Below are positions 33,218 through 44,951 of a stretch of 64,000 bases of DNA, piece by piece. The notes under the pieces were generated by a model. The model saw only the letters and a list, made by a program, of their open reading frames with translations. It ran no database searches and was not told the DNA's origin. Source of the stretch: Fragilariopsis cylindrus CCMP1102 (taxonomy: Eukaryota; Bacillariophyta; Bacillariophyceae; Bacillariales; Bacillariaceae); the NCBI GenBank assembly GCA_900095095.1, contig FMBT01000425.1:48209-112208 (forward strand), given 5' to 3'. The position numbers and the translations under genes were made by a program. Numbering within the stretch: position 1 is the stretch's first letter; every line of letters begins with the position of its first letter.

Positions 33218-36200
33218 ATGGGGAATATTCCACTTTCGAACAACATACCAGAAGGTCGTCGTCATCAAGACGTCGATGATGATGATGACGGTGGGACAGT
33301 TATCTACGGCACATCATCTACTCAACAAGTTGATGGTGTTTTAACATTAAAACCAATAACGAACAAGATTAAAAACAACAACAATATCAATATCAAGATT
33401 AATAACATTCGTTATCCTTTTGATCCATGTAAAAATAATAATGGTGGTAGCGGTGGTGTACCATCATCAACAGCATCAATATTATCATCATCGAGGGCAT
33501 CGATATCATCGACAAAAACATCATCTGCTACTATTTCGTGTCTTGGTAAATCAATGTTCCTATTGCCTACTAAAACTAAAAAATCTACCAAAAGTAAATG
33601 TAATGATGATGATCCAAATAAAAATATTAAATCAGAATTAATGAAATTCATATTAAAAGAAGATTGGCAACGTGTATTAATCCGTTCAAGATTATATCCA
33701 AATGAAATACATGAATTATCTATTGTTTATGTTCCTATTCTTATTGATACTACAAGTAGTACAAGTATGGCAGTCAACAATAACAACAACAACAACAACA
33801 ACAAGAGCATCAAGCCTAATAATACTGACATTAAATATCATCGAATGCGATTATTACCACTTCATGCTGCATGTTCATTACAACCACCACCAGAAGTTGT
33901 TCGTGCATTGATGATACATCGTATTATTAAAACGATACCATCATCATCTTCATCATCGTCATCGAGGAAGAACAATGTAGTAGAGAAGCAATCGACGACG
34001 AAAATGACGCCTTTATATGATAATGATAATACTTCACCAGCTGCTGTATCTGTAGAGGTATGTGATCGTCATCATCATCGTCATCGTGAACGCGGTGGTG
34101 CTGGTTTTCTTCGTGCACGTGGTGATGCTGGTAGAGATATGGATAAAGTAAAGAAGAAGACAACATCAGGAACTACTTCTTTCTTCAACAAGTTTATCCG
34201 TAGTGATCGTAATCGTGATCTAACAACAACAACAACAACCACCACAATGGAAGACGATGAAAACTGTGGACGTGATGATGGCAACGATGATGAGTACAGT
34301 GTGGTAGCATATGACACTGATGATGATGTTTATCATAACGAATATGAATTTGAACATGGACATGAATATGATGAAGACATTGCTACCAAGGATCGAAAAG
34401 AAGACGATGCAGAAGATGAAGATGTTGCATTTTTGAAAAAAATGGAAGAACATCTTGCACGAAATGGACGAGGACAACAACATCAACGATCATCAACATC
34501 GAAATCTCTTAATATTACTAAATTGACAGGATCTATCATCAGGGATGATGGTAGTAATAGTGGTTATGGTAGATCAAAAAAAAGTTCATCATCTATATTT
34601 TTTGATTTTGATCCATCAGCTTTAATTCCACCTCCTTCCACAGTATTTTCTACAGAGAAACGATTACATCAACAGCACGACCACCATAAACACGACTACG
34701 ACAACTACGACGATCGTGGTGGTGGTGGCGGTGGTTACGACGAATACGATGGTTTAGATTGCTTAGTTTCATTAGAAAATTCTATTGGTGATGATAATAT
34801 GGATACTACTACTGCAACTTCCATTTTGGGAAAACAACAGCAGCAACAACAACAATGTTTCGGTGGTGTTCGTGATAATAATGATTATGATTATGAGGAT
34901 GAATATTATTTTCCCTAACGGACGATGATAAAAGTAAAGCTACGACATCATCATCCACTAGCACGTGTAGTAAAAAAAGCCGCACTTACAGTAGTGATGG
35001 TGCTGATTCTGTATTTCGATTGAACACAAACAACAACAACGACATCAATAATAATAATAATAATAATACCAGTAATGATGTTAGCAGTTGTTCCAGCAGT
35101 CCGTTATTGTTACAGTCTCGTCGAAACCATAATGATGATACGATAGTATCATCATCATCAGCATTGCCATTTTCATCCTCCCTATCACAGATACTCACAT
35201 CGTCATCATCAGCTTCATCGTCATCTTCATTATCATCGAAGTATAACTGTCATAATAATGGCATCGATGATGGTGATGCTGGGCGTGGTGATGTTAAGAT
35301 ATTGTCGAATATCGAGACGGCGGATGCATTCCTTGATGATGTTAATTTTAATATCAAGAACAAGGACAACAGAAATGAAGGAAATAATAATATTAAGAAC
35401 AATTGTAATATCATATTACAATTGACTGTTACAGGAGATATTGAACCAATGTCAGTTCTGAATGTTGATATGATTGATCAACCACGACGACGACAATCTG
35501 TCGTTGGTAGCGGTGGCGGTGATAGTGGTTGCAACAGTCATCACGACGATGGCGATTACTACGATGGCAACTACCTACAAGATGATGAATTTACTAGTTG
35601 CGAAAACATCAAAACATCTGCTACACGAACTACTGATAGATCATCGCCATCATCCTCATCGACTTCTTCTTCTTCTAACGCTATCAAAGAGGAAGATAAC
35701 CATGCTGTTGTTAATATTACTGATATCGAATTGAATCGAAATTCATTAGTTCATAGCCTTCCGTACTATGAACAAAAACAACAACAAAAACACCACCAAC
35801 GAGGAAGAAGAAGAAAACGAAACGGAGATAACATCAACAGCAATAATGATAATAATAATAACAAAGACGACGGTGATAGACGATTGTTACCTATTCATAT
35901 CGCTTGTCTATATCGTGCGTCAATTCCAGTATTAAAAATCTTACTAGAAGAATATCCTGAAGGTGCAACAAAGACATATGTATTAGGTATGTTACCAATT
36001 CATATGGTAGCAGCGAATTGGACTATGGTGGTAGATAATCATGGTTCTCATCGTGGTTTTTATGGTGGTAGCGGTAGCGGTGATGGTAAACGAGGACAAC
36101 AAGATCGAGTCGACTACAACGATGATGATCCTGGTAACAGTAACGAATTTCAAAGGGATGTACTTGATATTTTGTTGGATTATTCACCTGAAAGTTTATT

Positions 36201-37607
36201 TGCAAAAAGTCGCGCGCACGGTTTGCGTCCATCACAATATGTTCGTATTTTCCACGATTCTACTATTAAAATTCAACGCGATCACGATTACGATCCAATA
36301 TCTGTTGATGTTGTTGTCCACGACAAAAATGTAGGAACAAAAAAATTAAGAAAACAAAATCGTCGTTGTCATCCCAGCACGGTGATAAAGTTATTCTTTT
36401 GGAGCACCTTGAAACGAAAGAAAAATATCACGGTCACAATCATAAACACAAACACGAGCTGCAGCACAAAACCAAAAACTTACCAATACAATTCCGGTCA
36501 ACAAAAGCATCTTCATCATCTAAATTTCCATCTACATTTCAATCTACATTTCCATCATCATCATCATCATCGAAAGGAGAACACGACGATAACAACGACG
36601 ATCGAACGCATTCTTCATCTACGTGTTCTACAGAGTCTTCAACGATATTTCTTCACAACGGGGTCGGTAGTACCATGACTGCATCAGGAACAAAAACAAC
36701 AAGAAGAACTGCCGCATCATCATTGTCATCGTCATCATCATCGATAATTAGACGACAACCACTACCATCATCGATAGTTGTACCACCGGCCGTGTTATAT
36801 TTTGTTGATTTATTGAAACACGGTCAATGGGACGAAGCTTTTTCGCGTCTTGAATCTGATCCTAGTCTTTCAAAAGGATGGCATTACAGTATTGTCGACA
36901 ACAAGAACAACATCAACAACAACAGTATCAACGACCGCCATTACAAAATTCTCGATTCTTTCACCTATCAAAGTTGCGGTCGAGTCGCCGGTGATGTCCA
37001 TGGCTCATCTACTTCGTTATCATCGTATTCTATATTGAAACGATTACCAATCCATGTCGTTTGTGATCACTACAACACGAATGGTAACAAGAATGACAAT
37101 AGTACTACAAGTATTAATAAAAATAATAATGATGTTGTTCCTATTGGATTAATTCAATTATTAATTTCATCGTATCCAGATGGATTGAAACAACCTGATT
37201 CTTTAACTGGAAGTCTTCCACTCCACATGATTTGTGATTCATTCCGTCTCGATCATCGCAGCAACGGCAACGGCAACGACAACAGCGGCAATAATGGCAT
37301 CATCATCGGTAATACCGATTCTCGATCTCGTCGTCGTGACTATATTGTATCACGTCTTCAAGTATTACAATTGTTATTGACATCGTATCCATTTGCAACC
37401 AAGGCAAGTGATATATATGGACGTGTTCCATTGCATCGAGCATTAATGGCCAATGCACCATTTGAAGCGATACGATTATTAGTATATCGTGATCCAAGAG
37501 TTATTGCATGTCCTTGCTGGGATGGAGTAACACCATTTGCATATGCCAAGAAAATTTATCCAATTGATAGTCCCGTTATGCATTTATTGAAACTTGCATG
37601 GATATAA
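33218..37607 (+). CDS. Large ankyrin-repeat protein, interrupted by two frameshifts
   Basis: Three consecutive frames form one gene of about 1463 codons. Part 1 runs from ATG 33218 (MGNIPLSNN; an upstream ATG at 33083 lies in leader-like sequence) to a stop at 34916. Part 2 continues from there to about 36340. Part 3 ends at 37607. Adding one C to the CCC at 34913-34915 joins parts 1 and 2; adding one A to the A7 run at 36339-36345 joins parts 2 and 3. The total length is then divisible by three. Ankyrin-like units of the diatom LPLHxAC type occur in all parts: LLPLHAAC, LLPIHIAC with LLEEYPEGA, MLPIHMVA, LPIHVVCD, LPLHMICD and VPLHRALM. These protein-interaction repeats are separated by long Asp, Ser and Asn-rich disordered stretches. 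No membrane segment is seen. Partner and role are unknown. Confidence 0.8.
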
Positions 37608-37858
37608 ATTTATAATTAGAATATAAATATGCATACAATCCAAAACAAAACTATTTGAATTAAAATGTCGCGTTATGGAGAGGAAGTTTTGATCGACGAC
37701 ACAACTCAACGGTATGCGATGCATGGCACGACGCCGATGTAATTTTGAGATATCGAACCATCCAAAATATAATTCATTCATTTATTCAGAATACGATATT
37801 GATTTCGAGTCTGGCAATGAAACTATAGTATAAATTTGAGTTTACAATATCTATGTCG

Positions 37859-38072
37859 TTAATTACTTGTTAAATGTACTATATTATGTTACTGTTAGTA
37901 GTAGTAGTAGTAGTAGTGTTTGCAGTATTTTGAATAGTGTCTTCATTGATGCGCTATCTTATCTTGCCATTTCCACTCAAATTCACAGTTCTTTTACTAC
38001 TAGTGTTTCTGCTTCTTAAATTAAAATGTCCAGGAACCCTTTATTCAAAAAATCTACATATAATTTACAGGT
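37859..38072. repeat. Dispersed repeat, inverted partner of 24974-25186
   Basis: The sequence from TTAATTACTTGTTAAATGTA to ATATAATTTACAGGTA is the reverse complement of the 25-kb copy with small differences, including a longer AGT trinucleotide run here. Confidence 0.85.
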
Positions 38073-38080
38073 ATAGTCGC

Positions 38081-38232
38081 ATTTGTTGATTATTTATGAC
38101 ATGCAGGTCTCAAATAGTCTTTTATATTTAACTATAATACTGATTACAATTCACAGGTAGAAATTGTACTACAGTGCTTGACTAGCATTTGTTGATTATT
38201 TTTGACATGCAGGTCTCAAATAGTCTTTTATA
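38081..38232. repeat. Short direct duplication
   Basis: ATTTGTTGATTATTTATGAC plus CATGCAGGTCTCAAATAGTC at 38081-38127 recurs at 38187-38232 with one or two changes, immediately after the dispersed repeat. Confidence 0.85.
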
Positions 38233-38761
38233 CAGTGCTTTACTCTCATTTGTTGCGACGACGCACACTTCCAATTAACAGGGAAAAATTAATTTTGATT
38301 CACAGTTCTCTTACTAGTGCTTTCTACTGGTTAAATTCTCTTAGTGCTTTATACGTCTTATTTAAGAGCGGGTATCGCGCGAATGTCGTTAGTGTGACAA
38401 GAATAAACCGTTGAAATTCGTGTGTCAGTTAACAATTTTAAAAACCTATTCTTCATCACATGTCACATGATTATCGTGTGTGCAAATATTTGAAATCAAC
38501 GACACGAAAAAGAAGACAACAAAACAACACAACAATAGAAAACAAGTCACAACAACTTCGAAGTGCATTCTGAATTCAATAGAGGTGCTGAAGAACTCCA
38601 ACTTCAACTCCCTTAACAACAACAATAACCAATAGCATCAATCTATTCCCCTTTTGATATACCCAACCAAGTTCCCATTGATTCGGAAGGAACAACAACA
38701 CAAACCAATAACTCAAACAAACGCAAATCGCTCTAGCTGTTACGTATACAAACCAACCAAG

Positions 38762-40950
38762 ATGGTAGACCGCGTCGGCACAAAACAAGTTGCCACTACT
38801 AATGTGGACAACAATAAGGAAAACAAGAACAACAACGACCAAGATATTGTACCGGTACCGCGACGTGGAGATGTAGGTACTGAGAAGCGTGCTAATAGCA
38901 GTAGCAGTAGTAGTAATAGAGGATCTTCCGCCTATTCCTTCAACAACAACAACAACAACAACAACAACAGCAACGAGAAGGATAGTGATGACGGTGATGG
39001 TAAGTACGATGATCTGTGGTTATAATTATATTTATTTATTATTTTTGGTTTCTCATTTTTAAATTATTCCTTTTGTTTGCCTTTATTCTTTTTTTCATTT
39101 TTTCCTTTTTCTTCACGATAATAAATAAACCAACACCAATATTACAATATAACAATATAACAATAACAATAACAATAACAACAATCATAGTGGAGAACGT
39201 AATCGCCAACAACACTTACGCTTACACTAGCACTAGCACTAGCACTAGCACTCCATGGGATCAAGGAGGAGGTTATATTAGTAATAATGGTGGTGGAGGA
39301 CGTGGACCACCATTTCGTGTTGGTGGTGGTGACGGACGCGACCGTTACGATAGTCGTGGTAAGGATGAATCCGGTATAACCAAGCAACAACACCAAGAAT
39401 TGGAACCGCCTATCGAAAGGAACAATACCATGGAATATGGATATTATTCCAACAGGAATACCAACGGCACCAGACACAACGATTATAATCGCTATAATGT
39501 TGATGGAGGTAATGGTAGCAATGGTAATACAGCAGCACAACCATCAACCGATGTGAATGCGCAAATTGCAGCATTAATCGCTGCTGCAGCTGATGATCCT
39601 GATGATGATGATATGCAGGCATTTAATAATATTTGTGAAAACTATTCACCGTTCGTTGCTGCTGTCTTAAAAGACAGCCCAATGCATGAAATGATAAATG
39701 AAAATAATGAATTGAAATCTAAATTGACGGACCGTGACAATGAAAGATTATTAGTGGAAGTAACGGGACAATATGGTTCACCAATTTATTATAAAGAATC
39801 ACTCAAAAATGCTAATATATTTGGTGATGAAATTTTCTTAAAATTTGATAATGATGGTAGTAGCGATGGTTTTCCATTAAGTTCATTAGATGAAATTGAA
39901 ATACGATGGGGTGGTAACGGTGGAGTCGTCATACAACGATTCAATATAGATGATATGAGTATTCTATTTCTACCTGATCCTGGAAAATCAAATATAGCAT
40001 TACGACATAATATTAATCGTCGTCACTTATACGGTCCAATTTATTTAATGCAGGGAATAATTGGACCACTGCCATTGGGATGGCGACAGAGACTAGTAGA
40101 TCGTGACATGCTATTGACAGACTTGTTAGAACGAGTTGCTAATGAAAATAATGATCTGACACCTCAAACTTTAATGATTAAAGCATTAGTATTTGATAAA
40201 AAATATATAACTGGTATTTTGTCTTTAATAAAAAATGGTGATGTTGGATATGCTTCTTCACAACTGGTTTCGAAATCATCATCAAAGGAAGAAGAATGTT
40301 CGAAGACGTCAGAAGAAACATCAGCAGGGGCTACAGCATCAGCATCAACATCAGCATCAACATCAACATCAACATCAGTAGCAGTAGCAGTAGCATCATC
40401 TACTTTGAACTCATCGATTCCTACAAAAAGAAATGCTGATTTGTTAGTTGAAGGTAATGAAAATGTGGATGTTGGAAATAATAATGATCATAATCCATTA
40501 GACGATTTTACCGGGGGTGGTTTCGGTGACGATATTGCGGAGATGAAATATCATATCCATAATTTCGCTGATCGTAAAGACAAACGCTTTTATACCGGAA
40601 CCATTAACGCTCATGGTCATCCCTGGAAGCTAATGATTTATCCTCGGGGTCACGCTAAATCAGCTACAAATGCTGAGTATGTATCAGTTTTTTTGAAATA
40701 TGTCGGTGAAAATACTAAAACTGATCCAGTAGTTGCGAAGGCAATGATTCAGACAAAAACTACAAGCAGACAACTTCCTAAAGCTGAATACTGCAGCAGT
40801 GAAGGTAAATATGATAGTTGGGGACTGGGAAACTTCTCCAAACGAGAAGATGTTATTACAAATGATTGCAATGATGCAGGCACATTGACAATAACAATAG
40901 AATTACAAGTCGCTACGGAAGCAGGGTTGATACAAGAAAACAAAGAATAA
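38762..40950 (+). CDS. MATH-domain protein
   Basis: Exon 1 38762-38999 and exon 2 39191-40950 are joined over a 191-bp phase-1 intron (GTAAGT...CATAG), giving 665 residues. Exon 1 is low complexity with an Asn run encoded by CAA/AAC repeats. Exon 2 opens with a TS repeat from an ACTAGC microsatellite and a Gly-rich stretch. It then has a folded middle region of about 220 residues (YGSPIYYKESLKNANIFGD, DEIEIRWGGNGGVVIQRFN, PLPLGWRQRLVDRD) that I do not recognise. The C-terminal 130 residues match the MATH/TRAF fold: FYTGTINAHGHPWKLMIYPR, AEYVSVFLKYVGEN, VVAKAMIQTK and a TLTITIELQ end. MATH domains bind partners and often pair with BTB or protease modules; no BTB follows here. A substrate-adaptor role is plausible only. 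Confidence 0.85.
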
Positions 40951-41175
40951 AGTGAATCATATGATATCGAAATTGTACACGAAACTGGGTAAGAAACGAT
41001 CAACTAGCAGAGCAAAGACAATACTGGAAGTCGAGATACAGGAGATCGATGACCGATTCGGGAATGTACCAATGTAATACAAATATCATAAAGTAGAATA
41101 ATAGGCGGGTCGACTGTTGACTTTACATCTTTCTAAGATGTAGAGGAGCAAAGCGGCAGCTTTTAAATAATAAGT

Positions 41176-41246
41176 TATATATATATATATATATATATAT
41201 TTGATGAAAGAGTGTGATCATGGAGATTGATAGTAGCGTATATACA

Positions 41247-41279
<33 letters not shown>
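41176..41279. repeat. AT and TC microsatellites
   Basis: A TA run at 41176-41200 is followed by a TC run at 41249-41279 in the 750-base spacer (40951-41706) after the MATH gene. Nothing else is recognised there. Confidence 0.9.
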
Positions 41280-41282
<3 letters not shown>

Positions 41283-41706
41283 TCTCTAAGAAGTTTTTCT
41301 TCCCATCTTCAGTTTTCGTAAGACGATTCATTCTTAACAACATTACGCCATGTGCTCGTCTTCCAACGGTAAAGTACTGCAAACAGTATCTTAGCCGTAC
41401 AAACTTCTTACAGAATTTCACCTTCATTGAATTTTTTAACGCGTAAATTAATCCAAACGTGTCCTTCACATCCTGTACACATTTTCATATGCTTCTTCAC
41501 TCGTGTCAAAAAAGACTGACTCCCTTATCGCGTCGCAAAGTTGTTTTCTTTTGCATAGCGCTCTCTCTGGGTGAACTTTTTTTCGCAAAGTTGTTTTCTT
41601 TTATTCTTTTGATCTCTTCGCTTCGCGATCAGTGCAATGCAAAAACACATAAAATGAAAAGTAACGACACTGTAAAAACAAGTAAACAACAACCAAAATA
41701 AAAAAA

Positions 41707-42066
41707 ATGAATCTATCAATGCTATCATCAACTCGATTCTGGAACAATCTATTTCTGATTTTTTTAATTAGTATTATCGGTATTATTTCTTCCACTAATA
41801 ATAATGAAGTCAGATTCATCCATGCATTATCGACGTCGTCATCGTCGTCCTCAACATCATCATCATCAGCAGCAGCAGTAGTAGTAGAGACTGGAGGTGA
41901 AAAAAATAAACATATAAGCATCAATACGATACCAACAACAATGACGATGACTAATACGAGGTCAGAAGAAAAAACTACAACATTCTCAGATCGTGCTAGT
42001 GACGACGAAGAGAGTAGAATAAGAAGAAAGAATATTGCAATGGAATTGACAAGTATGTCTTTTTGA
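41707..42066 (+). CDS. Small possible secreted protein
   Basis: The ATG at 41707 opens 119 residues. A hydrophobic stretch at about 11-28 (FWNNLFLIFLISIIGIISS) looks like a signal peptide or anchor. The rest is Ser-rich (a TCG/TCA run) and then charged, with no domain. It converges with the first RING gene at 42300. A short length and low complexity make this a tentative call. Confidence 0.35.
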   Translation: MNLSMLSSTRFWNNLFLIFLISIIGIISSTNNNEVRFIHALSTSSSSSSTSSSSAAAVVVETGGEKNKHISINTIPTTMTMTNTRSEEKTTTFSDRASDDEESRIRRKNIAMELTSMSF

Positions 42067-42299
42067 ATACAGTTATAATGATGATGAATAATGACGGTAT
42101 TTGAGAGAAGATGGGAGATGAGCAAGAAAATACTAGCTATAGCAAAAAGAAACATAAAATCTCTGCATGAAATTATAAATATCGATGTAGGAATAGAATA
42201 AAAATAACTAGTTTGTATATTATATAATGAGTGTTCGTGATTTATTGATAACTGTGGTTTCTTTCATTGTAACGTTGTACTATTATACTCACTGGCCTA

Positions 42300-43580
42300 C
42301 TAGACCATAGTGCTAGTATTAGAAGTAGTAGCATTATTATCTGTTCCTTCTGTTTCTGCAGTTGCAGTTGCAGAATGTACTACAGCTTCTAATGATACGG
42401 TTGTTGTTGTTATAACACTGTTATTATCTGCCAAACGTCTCGAAGTGGTGGTTCTACCTACTACTGATGATGTAGATGCTGCAACTTTTTGAACCATCAG
42501 CTTGACTATATCTTCATCTTTCACCGTACAATAATTTTGTCTACATGTTGGACATGGATTATCATTCACATTTAATGTAGAATTTATCTTACTACGTTGT
42601 GCACGAGATGCCAAGTAATTCACCATACATTCTTTATGGTAAATATGTGGACAATTTGGATCTTGTGACCAGATAATTACATCATCTTTCATAAATTCTT
42701 CAAGACATACAATACATGTACCACTAAACAGTTGCTTTTCTTTGTCTTTATCATTGCCTTTGTTTTTGTTCTTTTTATCATTGTGATCAGGATCAAGATC
42801 AAGACACAAACTTTTTGTACTGGTGCTTGTATCATCTGTACTAGTAGCCATGATTTCATCTTTTATTGAATCATCATAATCATCGTCATCATCATCAAGG
42901 TGACGAGTCAATCTACGTTCTGATTCTACTGATACATATATTGACGGATCGTCGTCGTCATTGTTCTTTCCAGCGTTTTCTTCAACGTCTTCGTCGTTGT
43001 CGTAATCATTAGTTTTGCCGCCGAGTTCGATATCAAGAAAGATGGAGGAGTTATTTTTATTTCCACCCTCACTTATTGATTTTGATGTCTTTGTTTTAAT
43101 GTGTTTATTTTTTAATGTCAATTGATTACCATTTGAATCAAATGTTTTACTATACAATTCAATACGTTCCTTTAAAGTGAAGTTTAATAATCCGCTGTTT
43201 CCACTACTGAGACCATGATGAGGACCGTCGCCAAAACCTTCAGTTCCAGTAGTTCTGTTACCATTATTATCGGCAGTACTATTACGCGCTGGGTGAATCC
43301 ACTGATTCCCAGCAAGCATTGATTGTCGTTCCTTATGCATTTGCCATAATCTTATAATAAACAATACGATAAGTGCAAGAATTAAAAATGATGTCAATGA
43401 TGCAAATGATGGACTACTAGTACTATTATACGCTTCTGCATTAGTAGGTAGATTATAGGGCGAAGGAGCTGATGTCGGTGGTGCTGTTGCTCCAAAAATA
43501 TTAGTAGCTGTAGTAGGAACTGATGGTGGTACCGGCACGGCTGCTGCAACAGGCGTACGAGACGGAATATCGTTACTCAT
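42300..43580 (-). CDS. Membrane RING-H2 protein 1 (putative E3 ubiquitin ligase)
   Basis: Single exon, 426 residues. The N-terminal 60 residues are Pro/Thr/Ala-rich and probably exposed on the far side of the membrane. One transmembrane helix lies at about 60-80 (SLTSFLILALIVLFIIRLW), followed by a basic segment. A conserved block RIELYSKTFDSNGNQLTL sits mid-protein, then acidic low complexity. The RING-H2 finger starts at C289: CIVC, then CPHIYHKEC giving the C-x-H-x2-H-x2-C core, and CPTC. RING-H2 fingers recruit ubiquitin-conjugating enzymes, so membrane-localised ubiquitylation is expected. It is paralogous to the genes at 46839 (same strand) and 49771 (opposite strand) over the transmembrane, KTFDSNGNQL and RING regions. 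Confidence 0.92.
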   Translation of the reverse strand: MSNDIPSRTPVAAAVPVPPSVPTTATNIFGATAPPTSAPSPYNLPTNAEAYNSTSSPSFASLTSFLILALIVLFIIRLWQMHKERQSMLAGNQWIHPARNSTADNNGNRTTGTEGFGDGPHHGLSSGNSGLLNFTLKERIELYSKTFDSNGNQLTLKNKHIKTKTSKSISEGGNKNNSSIFLDIELGGKTNDYDNDEDVEENAGKNNDDDDPSIYVSVESERRLTRHLDDDDDDYDDSIKDEIMATSTDDTSTSTKSLCLDLDPDHNDKKNKNKGNDKDKEKQLFSGTCIVCLEEFMKDDVIIWSQDPNCPHIYHKECMVNYLASRAQRSKINSTLNVNDNPCPTCRQNYCTVKDEDIVKLMVQKVAASTSSVVGRTTTSRRLADNNSVITTTTVSLEAVVHSATATAETEGTDNNATTSNTSTMV

Positions 43581-43860
43581 TATTTGTTGTATAAATCTAT
43601 CGTTTCTTTTATATATTTCAAAATATAGATTTTGTGATGCTACCGTAGAACAAGAACTCTACTGTTGTGCTTATTTTTATGTCATATACATATCTTTTTT
43701 CTTTCACGTACGATCGTGTGAATTTCATTTAATCATACCGTTTTCGTGGATGTCATTTTTTAGCATGACTCCCTCTGCGTAGCAACCGCAACCAAAATAC
43801 AAAATTAAAAAATCTGAAAAAAATAATATTCTTTGCTGCAAGATAAAATCAATAATTAAA

Positions 43861-44305
43861 ACCGCCACAAACGAGAACTCTTAACCCCCTAATTGATGTC
43901 ATTTTTTAGTATGAATCCATCTGTACAAAATTTAGGAATCTAAAAAAAAAATGATCGACCTTATCGCTGAATGGGCATTGTTCTTTTGGGGATATTTCGT
44001 AGTGTACTATAGTAGATAGTAGATGATTCCCTAATTCAATTAATCCCATACCGGAACAATAATTGTAACCGCCATAGAGGATAACTCTTAACCCCCTACT
44101 TGATGCGTAGTGTACTGTACTAGTGATAGTGGATGATTCCCGAATTCAATTAATCCTACACAATAATTGTAACCGAAATAGAGGATAACTCTTAACCCCC
44201 TAAGTGAACTACACTAGGTTTGTAATGACACATGCAACTAGAGGTGTTCGCATTGTATTTAATCGTAATTGCGTAGTGTACTCTACTAGTGATAGTGAAT
44301 TAAGG
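43861..44305. repeat. Tandem repeats in the first RING spacer
   Basis: Units of about 105 bases carry ACTCTTAACCCCCTA (three times: about 43876, 44084, 44189), GTAGTGTACT...AGTGATAGTGGATGATTCC and AATTCAATTAATCC. A related GATGTCATTTTTTAG piece occurs at about 43751 and 43898. No coding sequence is supported. Confidence 0.8.
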
Positions 44306-44659
44306 TGGAATGTTATTTTGCGATCCGGCGATTCTACATTTCGCGATCATGTCAACGAGCTATTATCACGCGGCCTAATTGTAATACAGAATATTGTATA
44401 ATGCCGTTATAAAAAATGACTTATGCCGTTACATTTATAATTTAGAGAGAAGACATAAATAAAGACATCGAATCAATGATCGAATCTAGATTCGAATGAG
44501 TGAGTGAGAGTCAATCGAAGCGAATCTAGAATCGAATGAATGAATGAATCGGTTTTTGGTTCTACTAGGGCGAAGACAGTACAGGCAACACACATTAACT
44601 TATCAATTTGGGGGATTTCCTGAATAATGAACCACAAAACATCTGATTTGAAAGTTGGG

Positions 44660-44951
44660 TGCACAATCATCCACATAGAGTGTACTAGAACATTGTGTTA
44701 GCCTCCTACAACTTTTTTGCACATGTGGTTGCGGAATAAAATTCGTTCTGCTGTTGTGGTAGGCACACAAATAACAAGATTTTTGATCAAAATGATCCAC
44801 AAAAAATATCATTTGAAAGGGTAACAGAGGACAACATCAGATTGGTCAGATGCACAAACATCCACATAGTGTACTAGAACATTGTGTTAGCCTACTACAA
44901 CCTTTTTGTTCATAATGTGGTTGCGGAACAAAATCCGTTTTGCTGTTGTGA
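44660..44951. repeat. Tandem duplication, about 190-bp period
   Basis: GCACAATCATCCACATAGAG, TGTACTAGAACATTGTGTTA and a GTGGTTGCGGAA(T/C)AAAAT block at about 44660-44761 recur at 44850-44951 with about 10% differences. Confidence 0.85.

Noticed and set aside
33218-33240. N-terminal MGNIPLS of the ankyrin protein as an N-myristoylation signal
   Set aside because: Gly2 is present, but the fifth position of the consensus needs a small residue and here it is Leu, so the motif does not fit.
36366-36678. His-rich C-terminal tail of the middle ankyrin frame
   Set aside because: It overlaps the next frame, which carries the continuing ankyrin protein. The His/Thr-rich translation is an out-of-frame shadow after the A7 break.
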